Shown: piece after piece, positions 53,302 to 62,301 of the stretch
Position numbering within the stretch: the first letter of the stretch is position 1
How the letters are laid out: each line of letters starts with the position of its first letter
The notes under the pieces: model-generated
Databases searched by the model: none
Told to the model about the DNA's origin: nothing
What the model saw: only the letters and a program-made list of their open reading frames with translations
NCBI GenBank assembly: GCA_030147635.1
Contig: JASBUZ010000036.1
Span: 1-64,000, forward strand
From: Gammaproteobacteria bacterium
GTDB taxonomy: Bacteria > Pseudomonadota > Gammaproteobacteria > Legionellales > Legionellaceae
Length of the DNA stretch: 64,000 bases
Reading direction: 5' to 3'
Translations under genes and position numbers: made by a program

Positions 53302-55529
53302 AACTTCAAAGGAATTCCTGCTTTTTCGATGGCAGCAAGTACTTTAGCATTAATGTCACTATTGATGCGATATCTATCATCGACATCTTTGATGAGACAC
53401 CAAAGTGTCAACACCACATTGAGTGTGGTTTTGTCTGTGCGAAGCTCAACCATGACTTCAGGTTGATGTTTTTCATCTTGATGAACTTCTGGATGTTTTT
53501 TCGCAATTTTTAATAGGATAGCTTCAGCACGTTTCACGTCAGTAATCTCTTTTAACATGATTTCAGATGTAATCCGTGTGAGCTTATTCCTGTAGGTATA
53601 GTTTATGACAGATTGCCCCAGTAGGGTTGAGTTTGGAATGATGACTCTAGATTCGGTGAGCGTTCGAAGTTCTGTGGAAAGGAGTCGAATTTTTTGAATG
53701 AAGCCTTCTATGCCTTTGACCTCGATATGGTCGCCAGGGCTTAATGGCTTGCTGAGCAGCAAGATGAGTCCACTAATGAGGTCTGCTGCTATGCCTTTTA
53801 AACCAAAACCAATACCAACCGACAAAGCACTAGCGACAAGTGCGAAACCGCTTAAGTTGATACCCATCACCATGAGAGCGATTAAAAAAGCCAAGACAAA
53901 AGCGACATAATTGGTAAGTGTTATGATGGTGATTCGGGCGTTTTTTTGCTCTGCCTGAGTGTTTTTTCGGGATAAGTAGGCGCCTAGCATGCGTCCTAGA
54001 ATGATAACAAGGCAAAAAACACTTAAGCCTCTGAGCACTGCAATGATATTGATCTGGATTTCGAATAAATAAATTTCATTTTCAAGAAAGTCGATAAGGT
54101 TTGTGAGGTAATAAGCAGGCAGCTCCCAAAGCATTAAAAATAGTCGAGCAAAAACTCGCAAACAACCAAGAGAAAGAAGTACTTTAAGAATGGTGATTTC
54201 TACCAAGTTTTTGTTTGGTTTTAAACCGACCCAGTGATGGAAGCGAATGGATAGAGGGTGGGTTCTGTCATTTAAAATGCGAGCATAGTTCCATAGGGCA
54301 TAAACAACTTCAATAAATATTATGATGAGTAGACAGGTTTTGATGATATGTTCAGCAATAAATAATGCAGCCGCGTCATAGCCTGCCACTGCTGCAGCGA
54401 TTAAACTTAAGAAAAATAAGACCCCAATGCTTTTGATAATTCGGGACTGTAATAAAGACCCCCATTTATATTTTCCACTGAGCTTTAAAATGAGTTTGAG
54501 TACCCATAAAGCCAAAAAACTTAACAAGGCTAATAAGAGTGTTTTATAGCCACTTAAATCGGTCGTGCTCATGGCCTCCAAGGGACTTGATTCACGGACA
54601 AGTGTTGTAAAAACTAAGCTACTTACCAATAGCACTAAAACGCAGCTCAGTTTTCTAGTGATTTGTTGAATAGCCAGTGGTTTTTTATAAGCAAACAGTG
54701 CGCAGTTGGTTTGAATAAAAAATAGCATAAATGAATAAACAGATAGTGTTTTAAATATTTCGCTTAGAATGTAGGGTGAGCCTGCTGGGTGTAGACTTGC
54801 GTCTAAAAAGAAGTGAACTAGGGCAAAGACAAATATAGGTGCAAAATAGCGGTGAGCCAGTTTGAGTAACTCAGTGGTAAGCTTGTTTTTTGGAAAAAAA
54901 CGCTTCAAAAAGCGGTATGGCAGATAGGCGATAACCAAGCCGAAAAGGATGACTATATTCAGCTGGAAAATGAGTTGTTTGGTTTGTATATTTTGGATGC
55001 CGCTTAACTGATAGATGAGTTTGAAGTTATAGTTGGGAAGTTTCAATAAAGAAAGTTTATCTTTGACTTCCCATAGAGGAGAAGTTTTTAAGAAAGTGTA
55101 TGACTTTCTATCTTGTTCAAGCCTAGCACTAAGCAGTTTTCTCAGTTTTTGAGACTCATAGAGTAATAATTTACAGTCTGATAGGATGGCCTGTGCCTCA
55201 GATTTTTCTTCCTCCAAGAAGTTGTCAGTTTTATCAGTTTTTTTAGCAGTGCCATCTTGGTTGGTTGTAGCCGAAAGTTCTTCGAGTTGTGAAAATTCCT
55301 TTTTAGTTTTTTTGATGCAGCTTTGTGCACGGTTTTCTATGTTGCTTACAACACTTTTATTTTTTTGTAATTGCACATATTCAAAATGGTTGATGCTGGC
55401 TTCGATTTTTTCGAGTGTGGCTCTGTCTTGATTGACATTGAAGTTGCCCGTAAAGTCTTCTGTTGCAAATACAAAAGATGTGAGGAGTAACAAGCCAATG
55501 AAATAAAAGCATTGAAAGAGCTTTCTCAA
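53298..55529 (-). CDS. Mechanosensitive channel, MscS/MscK family
   Basis: A 743-residue protein with a signal peptide (FYFIGLLLLTSFVFA), a periplasmic helical region (residues 25-160), about ten membrane segments, then the MscS core. The pore helix lies in FALVASALSVGIGFGLKGIAADLISGLILLLSKPLSPGD, followed by GFIQKIRLLSTELRT and VIIPNSTLL. It resembles MscK/KefA but is shorter than E. coli MscK (about 1120). It would release solutes on osmotic downshift. It is probably cotranscribed with the downstream methyltransferase. Confidence 0.93.
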   Translation of the reverse strand: MRKLFQCFYFIGLLLLTSFVFATEDFTGNFNVNQDRATLEKIEASINHFEYVQLQKNKSVVSNIENRAQSCIKKTKKEFSQLEELSATTNQDGTAKKTDKTDNFLEEEKSEAQAILSDCKLLLYESQKLRKLLSARLEQDRKSYTFLKTSPLWEVKDKLSLLKLPNYNFKLIYQLSGIQNIQTKQLIFQLNIVILFGLVIAYLPYRFLKRFFPKNKLTTELLKLAHRYFAPIFVFALVHFFLDASLHPAGSPYILSEIFKTLSVYSFMLFFIQTNCALFAYKKPLAIQQITRKLSCVLVLLVSSLVFTTLVRESSPLEAMSTTDLSGYKTLLLALLSFLALWVLKLILKLSGKYKWGSLLQSRIIKSIGVLFFLSLIAAAVAGYDAAALFIAEHIIKTCLLIIIFIEVVYALWNYARILNDRTHPLSIRFHHWVGLKPNKNLVEITILKVLLSLGCLRVFARLFLMLWELPAYYLTNLIDFLENEIYLFEIQINIIAVLRGLSVFCLVIILGRMLGAYLSRKNTQAEQKNARITIITLTNYVAFVLAFLIALMVMGINLSGFALVASALSVGIGFGLKGIAADLISGLILLLSKPLSPGDHIEVKGIEGFIQKIRLLSTELRTLTESRVIIPNSTLLGQSVINYTYRNKLTRITSEIMLKEITDVKRAEAILLKIAKKHPEVHQDEKHQPEVMVELRTDKTTLNVVLTLWCLIKDVDDRYRINSDINAKVLAAIEKAGIPLKL

Positions 55530-55682
55530 GCGATTTCTCCCTAACTGTCACTCGTATCAACTTTTATTGTGACGCATATTGAGCCTTTCCTGCAAGTTTG
55601 CGATATTCAGGTATATTTTACCCAAAATGGTCTAAAATATAACTTATATAGTTTGGAAGCCGTGTAAAGCTGGAGAGCACGC

Positions 55683-56081
55683 ATGGGAATGTATAGAAGA
55701 AAAATTGATGAAATCGTTGAAAAATTAGAGCGTTTGCCTAATAAATTTGTGCGTGACCCTGCTTTAAAGCAGGAAGCCAAAGAGGCATGTGAAGTCATGG
55801 GTCCTTGCGTGAAGACTATGGATGCCATTCTTGAGGAAGTTGAGCGAACAGGGAAAGAAATTAATACTGTCATGAACCAAGAAGAGTTTCGCATTGATCC
55901 TGAGGCAACCGTTGAAGCTTTTAAGGTTTATGAAGATGCCATGGATAGGAGTACGGCACCTGAGGTAGTTAAGGAGCAAGCAGTGATTCAGCGGGACAAG
56001 TTGCGCGACGTGTTAGATGAATTGCTTGAGAAGCTCGATAAAATTGATCAAAGGCAACAAGCGGGTAAGGATGCACCTTAG
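55683..56081 (+). CDS. Hypothetical helical protein (132 aa)
   Basis: Not recognised. It is highly charged and almost entirely helix-forming, with heptad-like runs at both ends (YRRKIDEIVEKLERL and LRDVLDELLEKLDKIDQ). Two cysteines lie close together (EACEVMGPC, C36/C42). There is no signal peptide or membrane segment. GGAG precedes the ATG by about 6 bases. It is divergent from the MscK-like gene and converges on the second RND operon. Confidence 0.65.
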   Translation: MGMYRRKIDEIVEKLERLPNKFVRDPALKQEAKEACEVMGPCVKTMDAILEEVERTGKEINTVMNQEEFRIDPEATVEAFKVYEDAMDRSTAPEVVKEQAVIQRDKLRDVLDELLEKLDKIDQRQQAGKDAP

Positions 56082-56110
56082 GGCTTGTACGGCTGAGTCC
56101 ATATGGTGCC

Positions 56111-57718
56111 CTAGTCTTCACCTATCAAATTTGTTTGTTTTTCTGGATCAGACTTCGCAATACCCACCAGCGGTTCAATTTGGCCTAGCTTGTTGTATTG
56201 GAATAAACCGAAGGCAGGGATTTGTTCATCTTTCGGCATTTGAGTACGTTGCTCCCAGCCACCACCTAATGATTTCACCAAATAGACAGTTGCTACCATT
56301 AAGTTTTGCTTAATTTCAACTTCATGAATCCTCGCCTCAAGGGTATTCAGCTCGGCGTAGAGTAAATCAAGAGAAGATGCCAACTTGCCCTGGAACAAGT
56401 CCATGGTGAGCTCTTGGGTTTGAAAGGCTGCATCCACCGCTTCTTTTTGGCGGTGTAGTGATTGGCTGATGAGGTTGGTTTTGCTGAGCCCATGCTCAAC
56501 CTCTTTAAATGCGGCGAGAATGCCTTCGCGATAGTTATTTAAGGTTTCTCGATATACGGACCATGACTTCTGTAACTGTGCTCTTCTGTAACCAGCTTTA
56601 AAGACGTTGTAATCCAGAATAGTGCCAAATGCCCACACTGGGTTTGAGATTTGTGTCAGGAGGAAAACACTGCTGCTGCCATTTAAGTTAATTTGTGGGA
56701 AGAAGGCAGCCCGTGCAATACCTATGGCTTTGTTGGCTTGCGCCATTTTTCGCTCTAAATCTGCAATATCAGGTCGCCTTTCTAAGAGTTCAGCCGGCAA
56801 GACATTTGGAATGGTAATTTTAGGGATGTCTAATTTTTTAACCGGTTTAATTTTAAACGTGGAAGGGGAAATATTTAAGAGGGCTGCAATAGATTGTTCA
56901 ACTACTTGTCTTTCTGCTTCCACATTGAGTTGCTTTGACTGGGTACCGGCTAACAGGAATTTTGCACGGGTGACATCAATTCTTGAGGCAAGATTGCCTT
57001 TGAATTGAATCATGACCAAATCGAGAGATTTTTTATAATAATCAATGGATTGTAGATAGACTGCATTTTTGGCATCTAGCGCGCGTAATATGTAGTAATC
57101 TGCAGTGAGCTCTGCTTGCAAGAGGAGACGGATGGCGCCGTAATGCGCGGCACTCCCTTGTGCTTGAAAGACTCTGATATTGGTTTCATTTCTGTATCTC
57201 GAGAAAATGTCAGGCTCCCACGATAGGGGGCCCATAAAAGATGATGTATTGCCATAGGCAAACTCGTTCACTTCACCGTGCAGTAAGTCATCGAGTGAGC
57301 GCTGATTATTATCATAAAAGCCCTTAATCCCAATGTGTGGTAGATACATGGAGCGTGCCTTCATCATTTCATATCTGGACTGAATGAAGCGCTCAGCTGC
57401 AGCTTTTAAGGTTGGGTTACTTTCATGAAACTTTTCGTGGAGCTGATTTAAAATCGGGTCGTGAAAAATCATCCACCACTTGCCATCGTAGGTATTATCT
57501 TTAGGGCTTGCCAGTTTGAAAGGACTTTTGCCGCGCCAGTCTCTTGGTACGATGAGTTCGGGTGGATCATATTTTGGAGAGAGATCAATGATATCACGTT
57601 TGGAAGTGCAGGATGAGAAGAGCTCCAAAATCAAACATGCGCCAACACACAGAAACAGTTTCTTTGCTAGAGTGCGCGGTTTTTTAAAGCTGTATTGACG
57701 CAGTTTCAATTTATTCAT
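56111..57718 (-). CDS. RND efflux outer-membrane factor lipoprotein (second system)
   Basis: A 535-residue TolC-superfamily channel. A long basic N-region is followed by a lipobox LFSSC (C37), YDPPELIVPRDWRGKSP, then DPILNQLHEKFHESNPTLKAAAERF and the second repeat with RRPDIADLERKMAQANKAIGIARAAFFPQI. A hydrophilic C-terminal extension of about 50 residues (EQIPAFGLFQYNKLGQ onward) exceeds the usual length. It is the last gene of the leftward pump operon and directly abuts the adaptor gene. Confidence 0.92.
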   Translation of the reverse strand: MNKLKLRQYSFKKPRTLAKKLFLCVGACLILELFSSCTSKRDIIDLSPKYDPPELIVPRDWRGKSPFKLASPKDNTYDGKWWMIFHDPILNQLHEKFHESNPTLKAAAERFIQSRYEMMKARSMYLPHIGIKGFYDNNQRSLDDLLHGEVNEFAYGNTSSFMGPLSWEPDIFSRYRNETNIRVFQAQGSAAHYGAIRLLLQAELTADYYILRALDAKNAVYLQSIDYYKKSLDLVMIQFKGNLASRIDVTRAKFLLAGTQSKQLNVEAERQVVEQSIAALLNISPSTFKIKPVKKLDIPKITIPNVLPAELLERRPDIADLERKMAQANKAIGIARAAFFPQINLNGSSSVFLLTQISNPVWAFGTILDYNVFKAGYRRAQLQKSWSVYRETLNNYREGILAAFKEVEHGLSKTNLISQSLHRQKEAVDAAFQTQELTMDLFQGKLASSLDLLYAELNTLEARIHEVEIKQNLMVATVYLVKSLGGGWEQRTQMPKDEQIPAFGLFQYNKLGQIEPLVGIAKSDPEKQTNLIGED

Positions 57719-58960
57719 TTAGTCTACTTCATCCAGGTAGCCTTTAGCCGGGGTTACAATTTTCACTTTACTGCCTTCTAAGAGTCCAAGGTTTGGGCTG
57801 TTGATGACTTTATCGTCTGGAGACAGTCCGTCACGGACTTCAATGGTTTTTTGTTTCATCTCCGATATTGTAATCGCTTTAAAATGCACGCGATTGTTTT
57901 CATCCACTGTTGCAACCCGAGTACCGCCAGCATCAAAAATCATCGCGGTTGTTGGAAGAGAGAGTAGATTGGATTTGGTTTTTGCTGAGATGGTGACGGT
58001 GCCATAAGAGCCAGGCCAAATCGATTCATCTTCATTGTCGATGACAAACTCGGTTACAACCGTTCTGGTTTGTGGGTCAAATGCTTTGGCTGAGGTCAGA
58101 AATTTGGCTGTGTAAGGTTTATCAGGATATTGTGGAAACACGACTTTGGCATCAAAGCCAGGCTCTAAAAAGCGACCAAATCTCTCAGGGATAGAAACAA
58201 ATAAACGGAGCTTTTTGATTTCTGCCACGATAAACAGGTGATTTGGCTTTGGGCTTTGCTCTGTGACATTCCCTTGCTTGGTCACATAGTCACCCAAATT
58301 GATATTCCTTGAGATAACAATGCCTGAAAAAGGTGCGACGATTTCTTTAAACTTTAGACGTTCTCCCAGTGTTTTTACACGGTACTCAGCGGCATTAAAC
58401 TTTGCTTTCTCTGCTTTTAAGTGGGCTTCTTTGACCGAAATAGACTGAATAGATACAGCCTTCGATTTTTTCATGGCGATGTAGCGATGTGCTGTAAGCT
58501 CTGCCAGTTTGTAAATGGCTTCTTGTGATTTCATATCTGCTTTGGCTTGTCCATAGCGCGCATTGAGCATTGGCGTTCTGATGCGCGCCATAATTTCACC
58601 TTTTTCGACTTGTGCGCCGTAGTCGGTATACCAAGCTTTGATATAACCTGTTACTCGAGAGTAAATGTAGGATTGATTCCAAGCCATGATGTTGCCAGGC
58701 AGCTCAATCGTTTCCACGGTATTATTTTTTTTAGGCATGACGATTGAGGCTGAAAAAACCTCTTCTTGTTTTGCGGCTTTTTTTAGCTTGTACATGTCAT
58801 AGCCACGCAGAACAAAAACCAAAAAAAGCCAAGCAATGAGTACCATGGCGGTGATGGCAAGCCACTTATTTTTTTTTATCAATGGTTCTAATTGAGCGTG
58901 GTATTGCTCTTCTAGTTTCTTAATGACTGGCTTGTATTTTTCTAATAATTTTTTGTACAC
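57719..58960 (-). CDS. RND efflux periplasmic adaptor (second system)
   Basis: A 413-residue membrane-fusion protein held by an N-terminal membrane helix (about residues 33-51, WLAITAMVLIAWLFLVFVL) rather than a lipid. A first lipoyl half (NQSYIYSRVTGYIKAWYTDYGAQVEKGEIMARI) precedes a helical hairpin. The second half is RLKFKEIVAPFSGIVISRNINLGDYV. Barrel and membrane-proximal domains follow. It lies 11 bp after the pump and directly before the channel gene. Confidence 0.92.
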   Translation of the reverse strand: MYKKLLEKYKPVIKKLEEQYHAQLEPLIKKNKWLAITAMVLIAWLFLVFVLRGYDMYKLKKAAKQEEVFSASIVMPKKNNTVETIELPGNIMAWNQSYIYSRVTGYIKAWYTDYGAQVEKGEIMARIRTPMLNARYGQAKADMKSQEAIYKLAELTAHRYIAMKKSKAVSIQSISVKEAHLKAEKAKFNAAEYRVKTLGERLKFKEIVAPFSGIVISRNINLGDYVTKQGNVTEQSPKPNHLFIVAEIKKLRLFVSIPERFGRFLEPGFDAKVVFPQYPDKPYTAKFLTSAKAFDPQTRTVVTEFVIDNEDESIWPGSYGTVTISAKTKSNLLSLPTTAMIFDAGGTRVATVDENNRVHFKAITISEMKQKTIEVRDGLSPDDKVINSPNLGLLEGSKVKIVTPAKGYLDEVD

Positions 58961-58971
58961 AATACTGTTCC

Positions 58972-61900
58972 TTATGTGGTTTCATATTTACGATAAACCA
59001 CCGTATAAATACAGGGGACAAAAAATAAAGTGGTAAAAGTTGCAAGGATGAGGCCACCGATGACTGCTTTACCAAGTGGTGCGTTGGTTGTATTACTGAG
59101 CGACATAGGGGTCATTCCAATGATCATGGCTGAAGCAGTCATTAGAACTGGCCGGATTCGGGCATATCCTGCTTCAACAGCCGCTTTAATTGGGCTTCCA
59201 TGTTCTGCCATTCTTTCACGGGCATAGGCGACGACTAAAATTGAGTTCGCGGTGGCGGTTCCCAAGCACATAATCAGGCCAGTTAAAGCGGGTACAGAGA
59301 GGTTAGTTCGCGTTAAAAATAAGAATAAGGCGGTGCCTGCAACGGCGCCAATTAAGCCAGTTAAGATGATGAAAGGGTCTGCCCAAGATTGGAAGTTCAC
59401 GACAATCAGCAAGTAAATTAAAATAATGGCGAAGACAAAGCCAACCATAAGCTCAGCATAGGCTGTCTTCATGGTAGTAGACTGACCATGTATTTCGACA
59501 CTTGCCTTTTTAGGCTTTTTGTCCATCGTACTTTTGATGACTTTTTGGACGTCTTTTAAGACACCACCTAAATCTCTGCCTTCGTTTGAGATATAGATAT
59601 CAAACAGTGGCATAACATTATGGTGTGAAATAACGCCTGGAGTGCCTACGTACTCAATATTGGTGACATTTCCTGCCAGCTGGATACTTTCTAAATTACT
59701 GTCGTCTTGGACTTTTCGTACCGGAACAGATAACAACTTGTTTAGGCTCGTCATAATAAATTGAGGGGTGTATAAGTTGAGGCGATATGCGATGCCGCTG
59801 GTATGATTGAGCCAATACTGTTGGAAAAACTGTTGACTTCCGGCGGTTGCCAAAATCATGTTGAGTGCAATATCTTTCTCAGTGAGCGCGACATTAAGTC
59901 CGAGGGTTCTATCGGCATTGGTAAGTAAGGTTGGAGTGGAGAGGGTTTGTTGTACGGTGACGTCGGTCGCACCGGGTATGGCTCGAAATTTTTCCGCAAG
60001 CATTTTTGCATATTCGTAATTTTCACCCATATCGTATCCCACGACATGAACATCAATCGGAGAAGGGGAGCCAAAATTAATGATTTTAGCTGTTAAATCA
60101 GCAGGTTGGAATGTAAAAATAGTGCCTGGATAGAGCTCTTTTAACCCTTTTCTGAGTATGTTGCGGTAGGTCCAGACGGGTGACTCTTTATTGTGTAGCG
60201 TGATGGTTAAGTCACAATCTTGCGAGCCAATGGTTGGGCTTGGAATAAATGCGAGATTGTGTGGGCCCACTGGGAGTCCACAATTACTAATTACTTTTTC
60301 AACTTGGCCTGGTAAGAGTTTTTTAATGTCTCTTGATACGTAAGAAGCAATTTCACCAGAGGTCCCGACTCGCGTACCAAGGGGGGCTCTAAGATGCATT
60401 TGCAAGGTGCCAGACTTAATTTCGGGAAAGAAGTCTTGGCCATTGACTAAAAATAGTGTAGCAGCGAGTGCACATGCACCAGTAAAGTACAAGATAAATT
60501 GCCGGCGATGTGCAATCAATTTTTCTAAAATGGCTTGATATTGAGTTTTAAATTTTTCGAACTGAGCTTCAAAACCTGCCTGAAATTCGGTGAATCGCGC
60601 CATGAGTTTATTGGAAGGGGACGCTTTGGGCGTTGGCTCTTCATGTTCTTCTTTTAACAAGTAGTCTGCCATGGTTGGCACAAGCGTAATAGACAGCATA
60701 AAAGATGCGGCCATGGCGAACATAATAGCGAGAGCCATCGGTTTAAATAAAAAACCTGAAATACCAGTAATCCCAAATAGCGGCATCCAGGCAAGTGTAA
60801 TACAAAGCGTTGAGACAAAGGTTGGAATGATGATTTGATTGGCCGAATCGATGATGGCATCTTTCTTTGGCTTGCTCATTGCAAGATGTGAGTGAATATT
60901 TTCAATCATTACAGTTGCATTGTCGACTAAAATACCAACGGCAAGTGCGAGTCCACCGAGCGTCATGACATTGATGGTTTCTTTAGACAGTTGCAAGCAG
61001 ATAATTGCCGTTAAAATAGAGAGCGGAATCGAGCAAGAAATAATAATGGTTGAGCGCCAGCAACCAATAAAGAGCAGTACGACGAGCCCGGTTAAAAAGG
61101 TTGCAGTCAGCATCTCTTGAACTACTTCTTTAATGGAGTCTTTTACGAACCTGGCTGCATCATTCAAAATCGTAATTTTGACCTTGCCGCCAAGGATTGC
61201 TTCAATCTTTGGGATTTCTTTTTTGACCCCACTGACTACAGATAAAGTGGAGACATCACTGCTTTTCATGACGACGAGCATAACGGCTTGCTTGCCATCG
61301 ACTAAAACCGAGTTTTGTTGTGGGGCACCAGAGAGTGAGGTATAGCCAACATCACGTAAAAAAACAGTGGCACCATCGACAGTTTTAATGGGGAGCTTAT
61401 TGAAGTCTGATACTTTTAGGGGGGCCGCGTTATTTTTGACCATCCACTGAATAGTGTTAATTTTCTCAGCACCTGCCGGTAAAATTAAATTTTGCTCTTT
61501 GAGTCGGGTGAGTACATCATAGGCAGTCATATTTTTAGCAAAAAGCTTTTGAGGATCGAGCGAAATCATCACTTGTCTTGTGGTGCCGCCATAAGGAAAA
61601 GGCAAAATGGCGCCTTTAATGGTGACCAGTTGCGGTCTAATCTTAGTGGTTGCAATATTAAAAAGCTCGGCCCTCGAGAGGTTGTCGGAGGCCACCTCAA
61701 GCATGGCGACAGGAACTGATGAGGGAGAGAGTTTCATCACCATGGGAGGTGAGATATCAGGCGGTAAAATTTTAATTACGTTTTGTGAAATGGCAGTAAT
61801 TTCTGCCTCTGCTTTAGCAACATCGACCCCAGGCTGTAAAAATACTTTGATGATACTAATGCCGTAGTAAGAGTTACTTTCAATCTTTTGGACACCCTCT

Positions 61901-62127
61901 ACGGTTCGGGTAATGGCTCGCTCATGAAGGAAAGTAATCCTGCCTGAGACATCACTGGGTAGAAGACCAGAGTAAGACCAAACGACAGCAACTACGGGGA
62001 TTTTGATATCAGGGAAGACATCGGTGGAAGAAGTATAGATAGAGCGCATGCCCATAATGAGAATCAAAATCGCAAGCACCACAAAGGTGTAAGGCTTTTG
62101 TAGAGCGATTTTAATAAGATTCTTCAT
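58972..62127 (-). CDS. RND transporter permease, relay-variant subfamily
   Basis: A 1051-residue RND pump with 12 expected membrane segments (N-terminal KPYTFVVLAILILIMGMRSIYTSSTDVFPDIKIP). In the fourth helix the usual Asp-Asp relay reads D402-N403 (GILVDNATVMIEN). In the tenth helix the lysine of AcrB is replaced (GTATANSILVVAYARE). The latter is, from memory, usual for a broad RND subfamily; the Asn is less so. Transport may use a modified proton path. It heads the leftward operon pump-adaptor-channel. Confidence 0.92.
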   Translation of the reverse strand: MKNLIKIALQKPYTFVVLAILILIMGMRSIYTSSTDVFPDIKIPVVAVVWSYSGLLPSDVSGRITFLHERAITRTVEGVQKIESNSYYGISIIKVFLQPGVDVAKAEAEITAISQNVIKILPPDISPPMVMKLSPSSVPVAMLEVASDNLSRAELFNIATTKIRPQLVTIKGAILPFPYGGTTRQVMISLDPQKLFAKNMTAYDVLTRLKEQNLILPAGAEKINTIQWMVKNNAAPLKVSDFNKLPIKTVDGATVFLRDVGYTSLSGAPQQNSVLVDGKQAVMLVVMKSSDVSTLSVVSGVKKEIPKIEAILGGKVKITILNDAARFVKDSIKEVVQEMLTATFLTGLVVLLFIGCWRSTIIISCSIPLSILTAIICLQLSKETINVMTLGGLALAVGILVDNATVMIENIHSHLAMSKPKKDAIIDSANQIIIPTFVSTLCITLAWMPLFGITGISGFLFKPMALAIMFAMAASFMLSITLVPTMADYLLKEEHEEPTPKASPSNKLMARFTEFQAGFEAQFEKFKTQYQAILEKLIAHRRQFILYFTGACALAATLFLVNGQDFFPEIKSGTLQMHLRAPLGTRVGTSGEIASYVSRDIKKLLPGQVEKVISNCGLPVGPHNLAFIPSPTIGSQDCDLTITLHNKESPVWTYRNILRKGLKELYPGTIFTFQPADLTAKIINFGSPSPIDVHVVGYDMGENYEYAKMLAEKFRAIPGATDVTVQQTLSTPTLLTNADRTLGLNVALTEKDIALNMILATAGSQQFFQQYWLNHTSGIAYRLNLYTPQFIMTSLNKLLSVPVRKVQDDSNLESIQLAGNVTNIEYVGTPGVISHHNVMPLFDIYISNEGRDLGGVLKDVQKVIKSTMDKKPKKASVEIHGQSTTMKTAYAELMVGFVFAIILIYLLIVVNFQSWADPFIILTGLIGAVAGTALFLFLTRTNLSVPALTGLIMCLGTATANSILVVAYARERMAEHGSPIKAAVEAGYARIRPVLMTASAMIIGMTPMSLSNTTNAPLGKAVIGGLILATFTTLFFVPCIYTVVYRKYETT

Positions 62128-62237
62128 GAATACTTAGCCTGACGTCCGTTTTTCAAACAGCATAAAATCCTTAAGCAATCAATCTAACATTTATTCCATT
62201 TGAAAGTGAACTTACTGCTTCAAGTTTTTGGAGACTA

Positions 62238-62266
62238 TTGACCTGTTAGAGCCAAGTTTTTAAACT
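62238..62266 (+). promoter_or_regulatory. Predicted sigma70 promoter of the acyltransferase gene
   Basis: TTGACC (62238-62243) and TAAACT (62261-62266) are separated by 17 bp, 35 bp upstream of the start codon. The -35 is near consensus and the -10 is moderate. Confidence 0.45.
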
Positions 62267-62301
62267 CCTTGACGTTTTAATGTTGTTAAGGATGAATAAA
62301 C

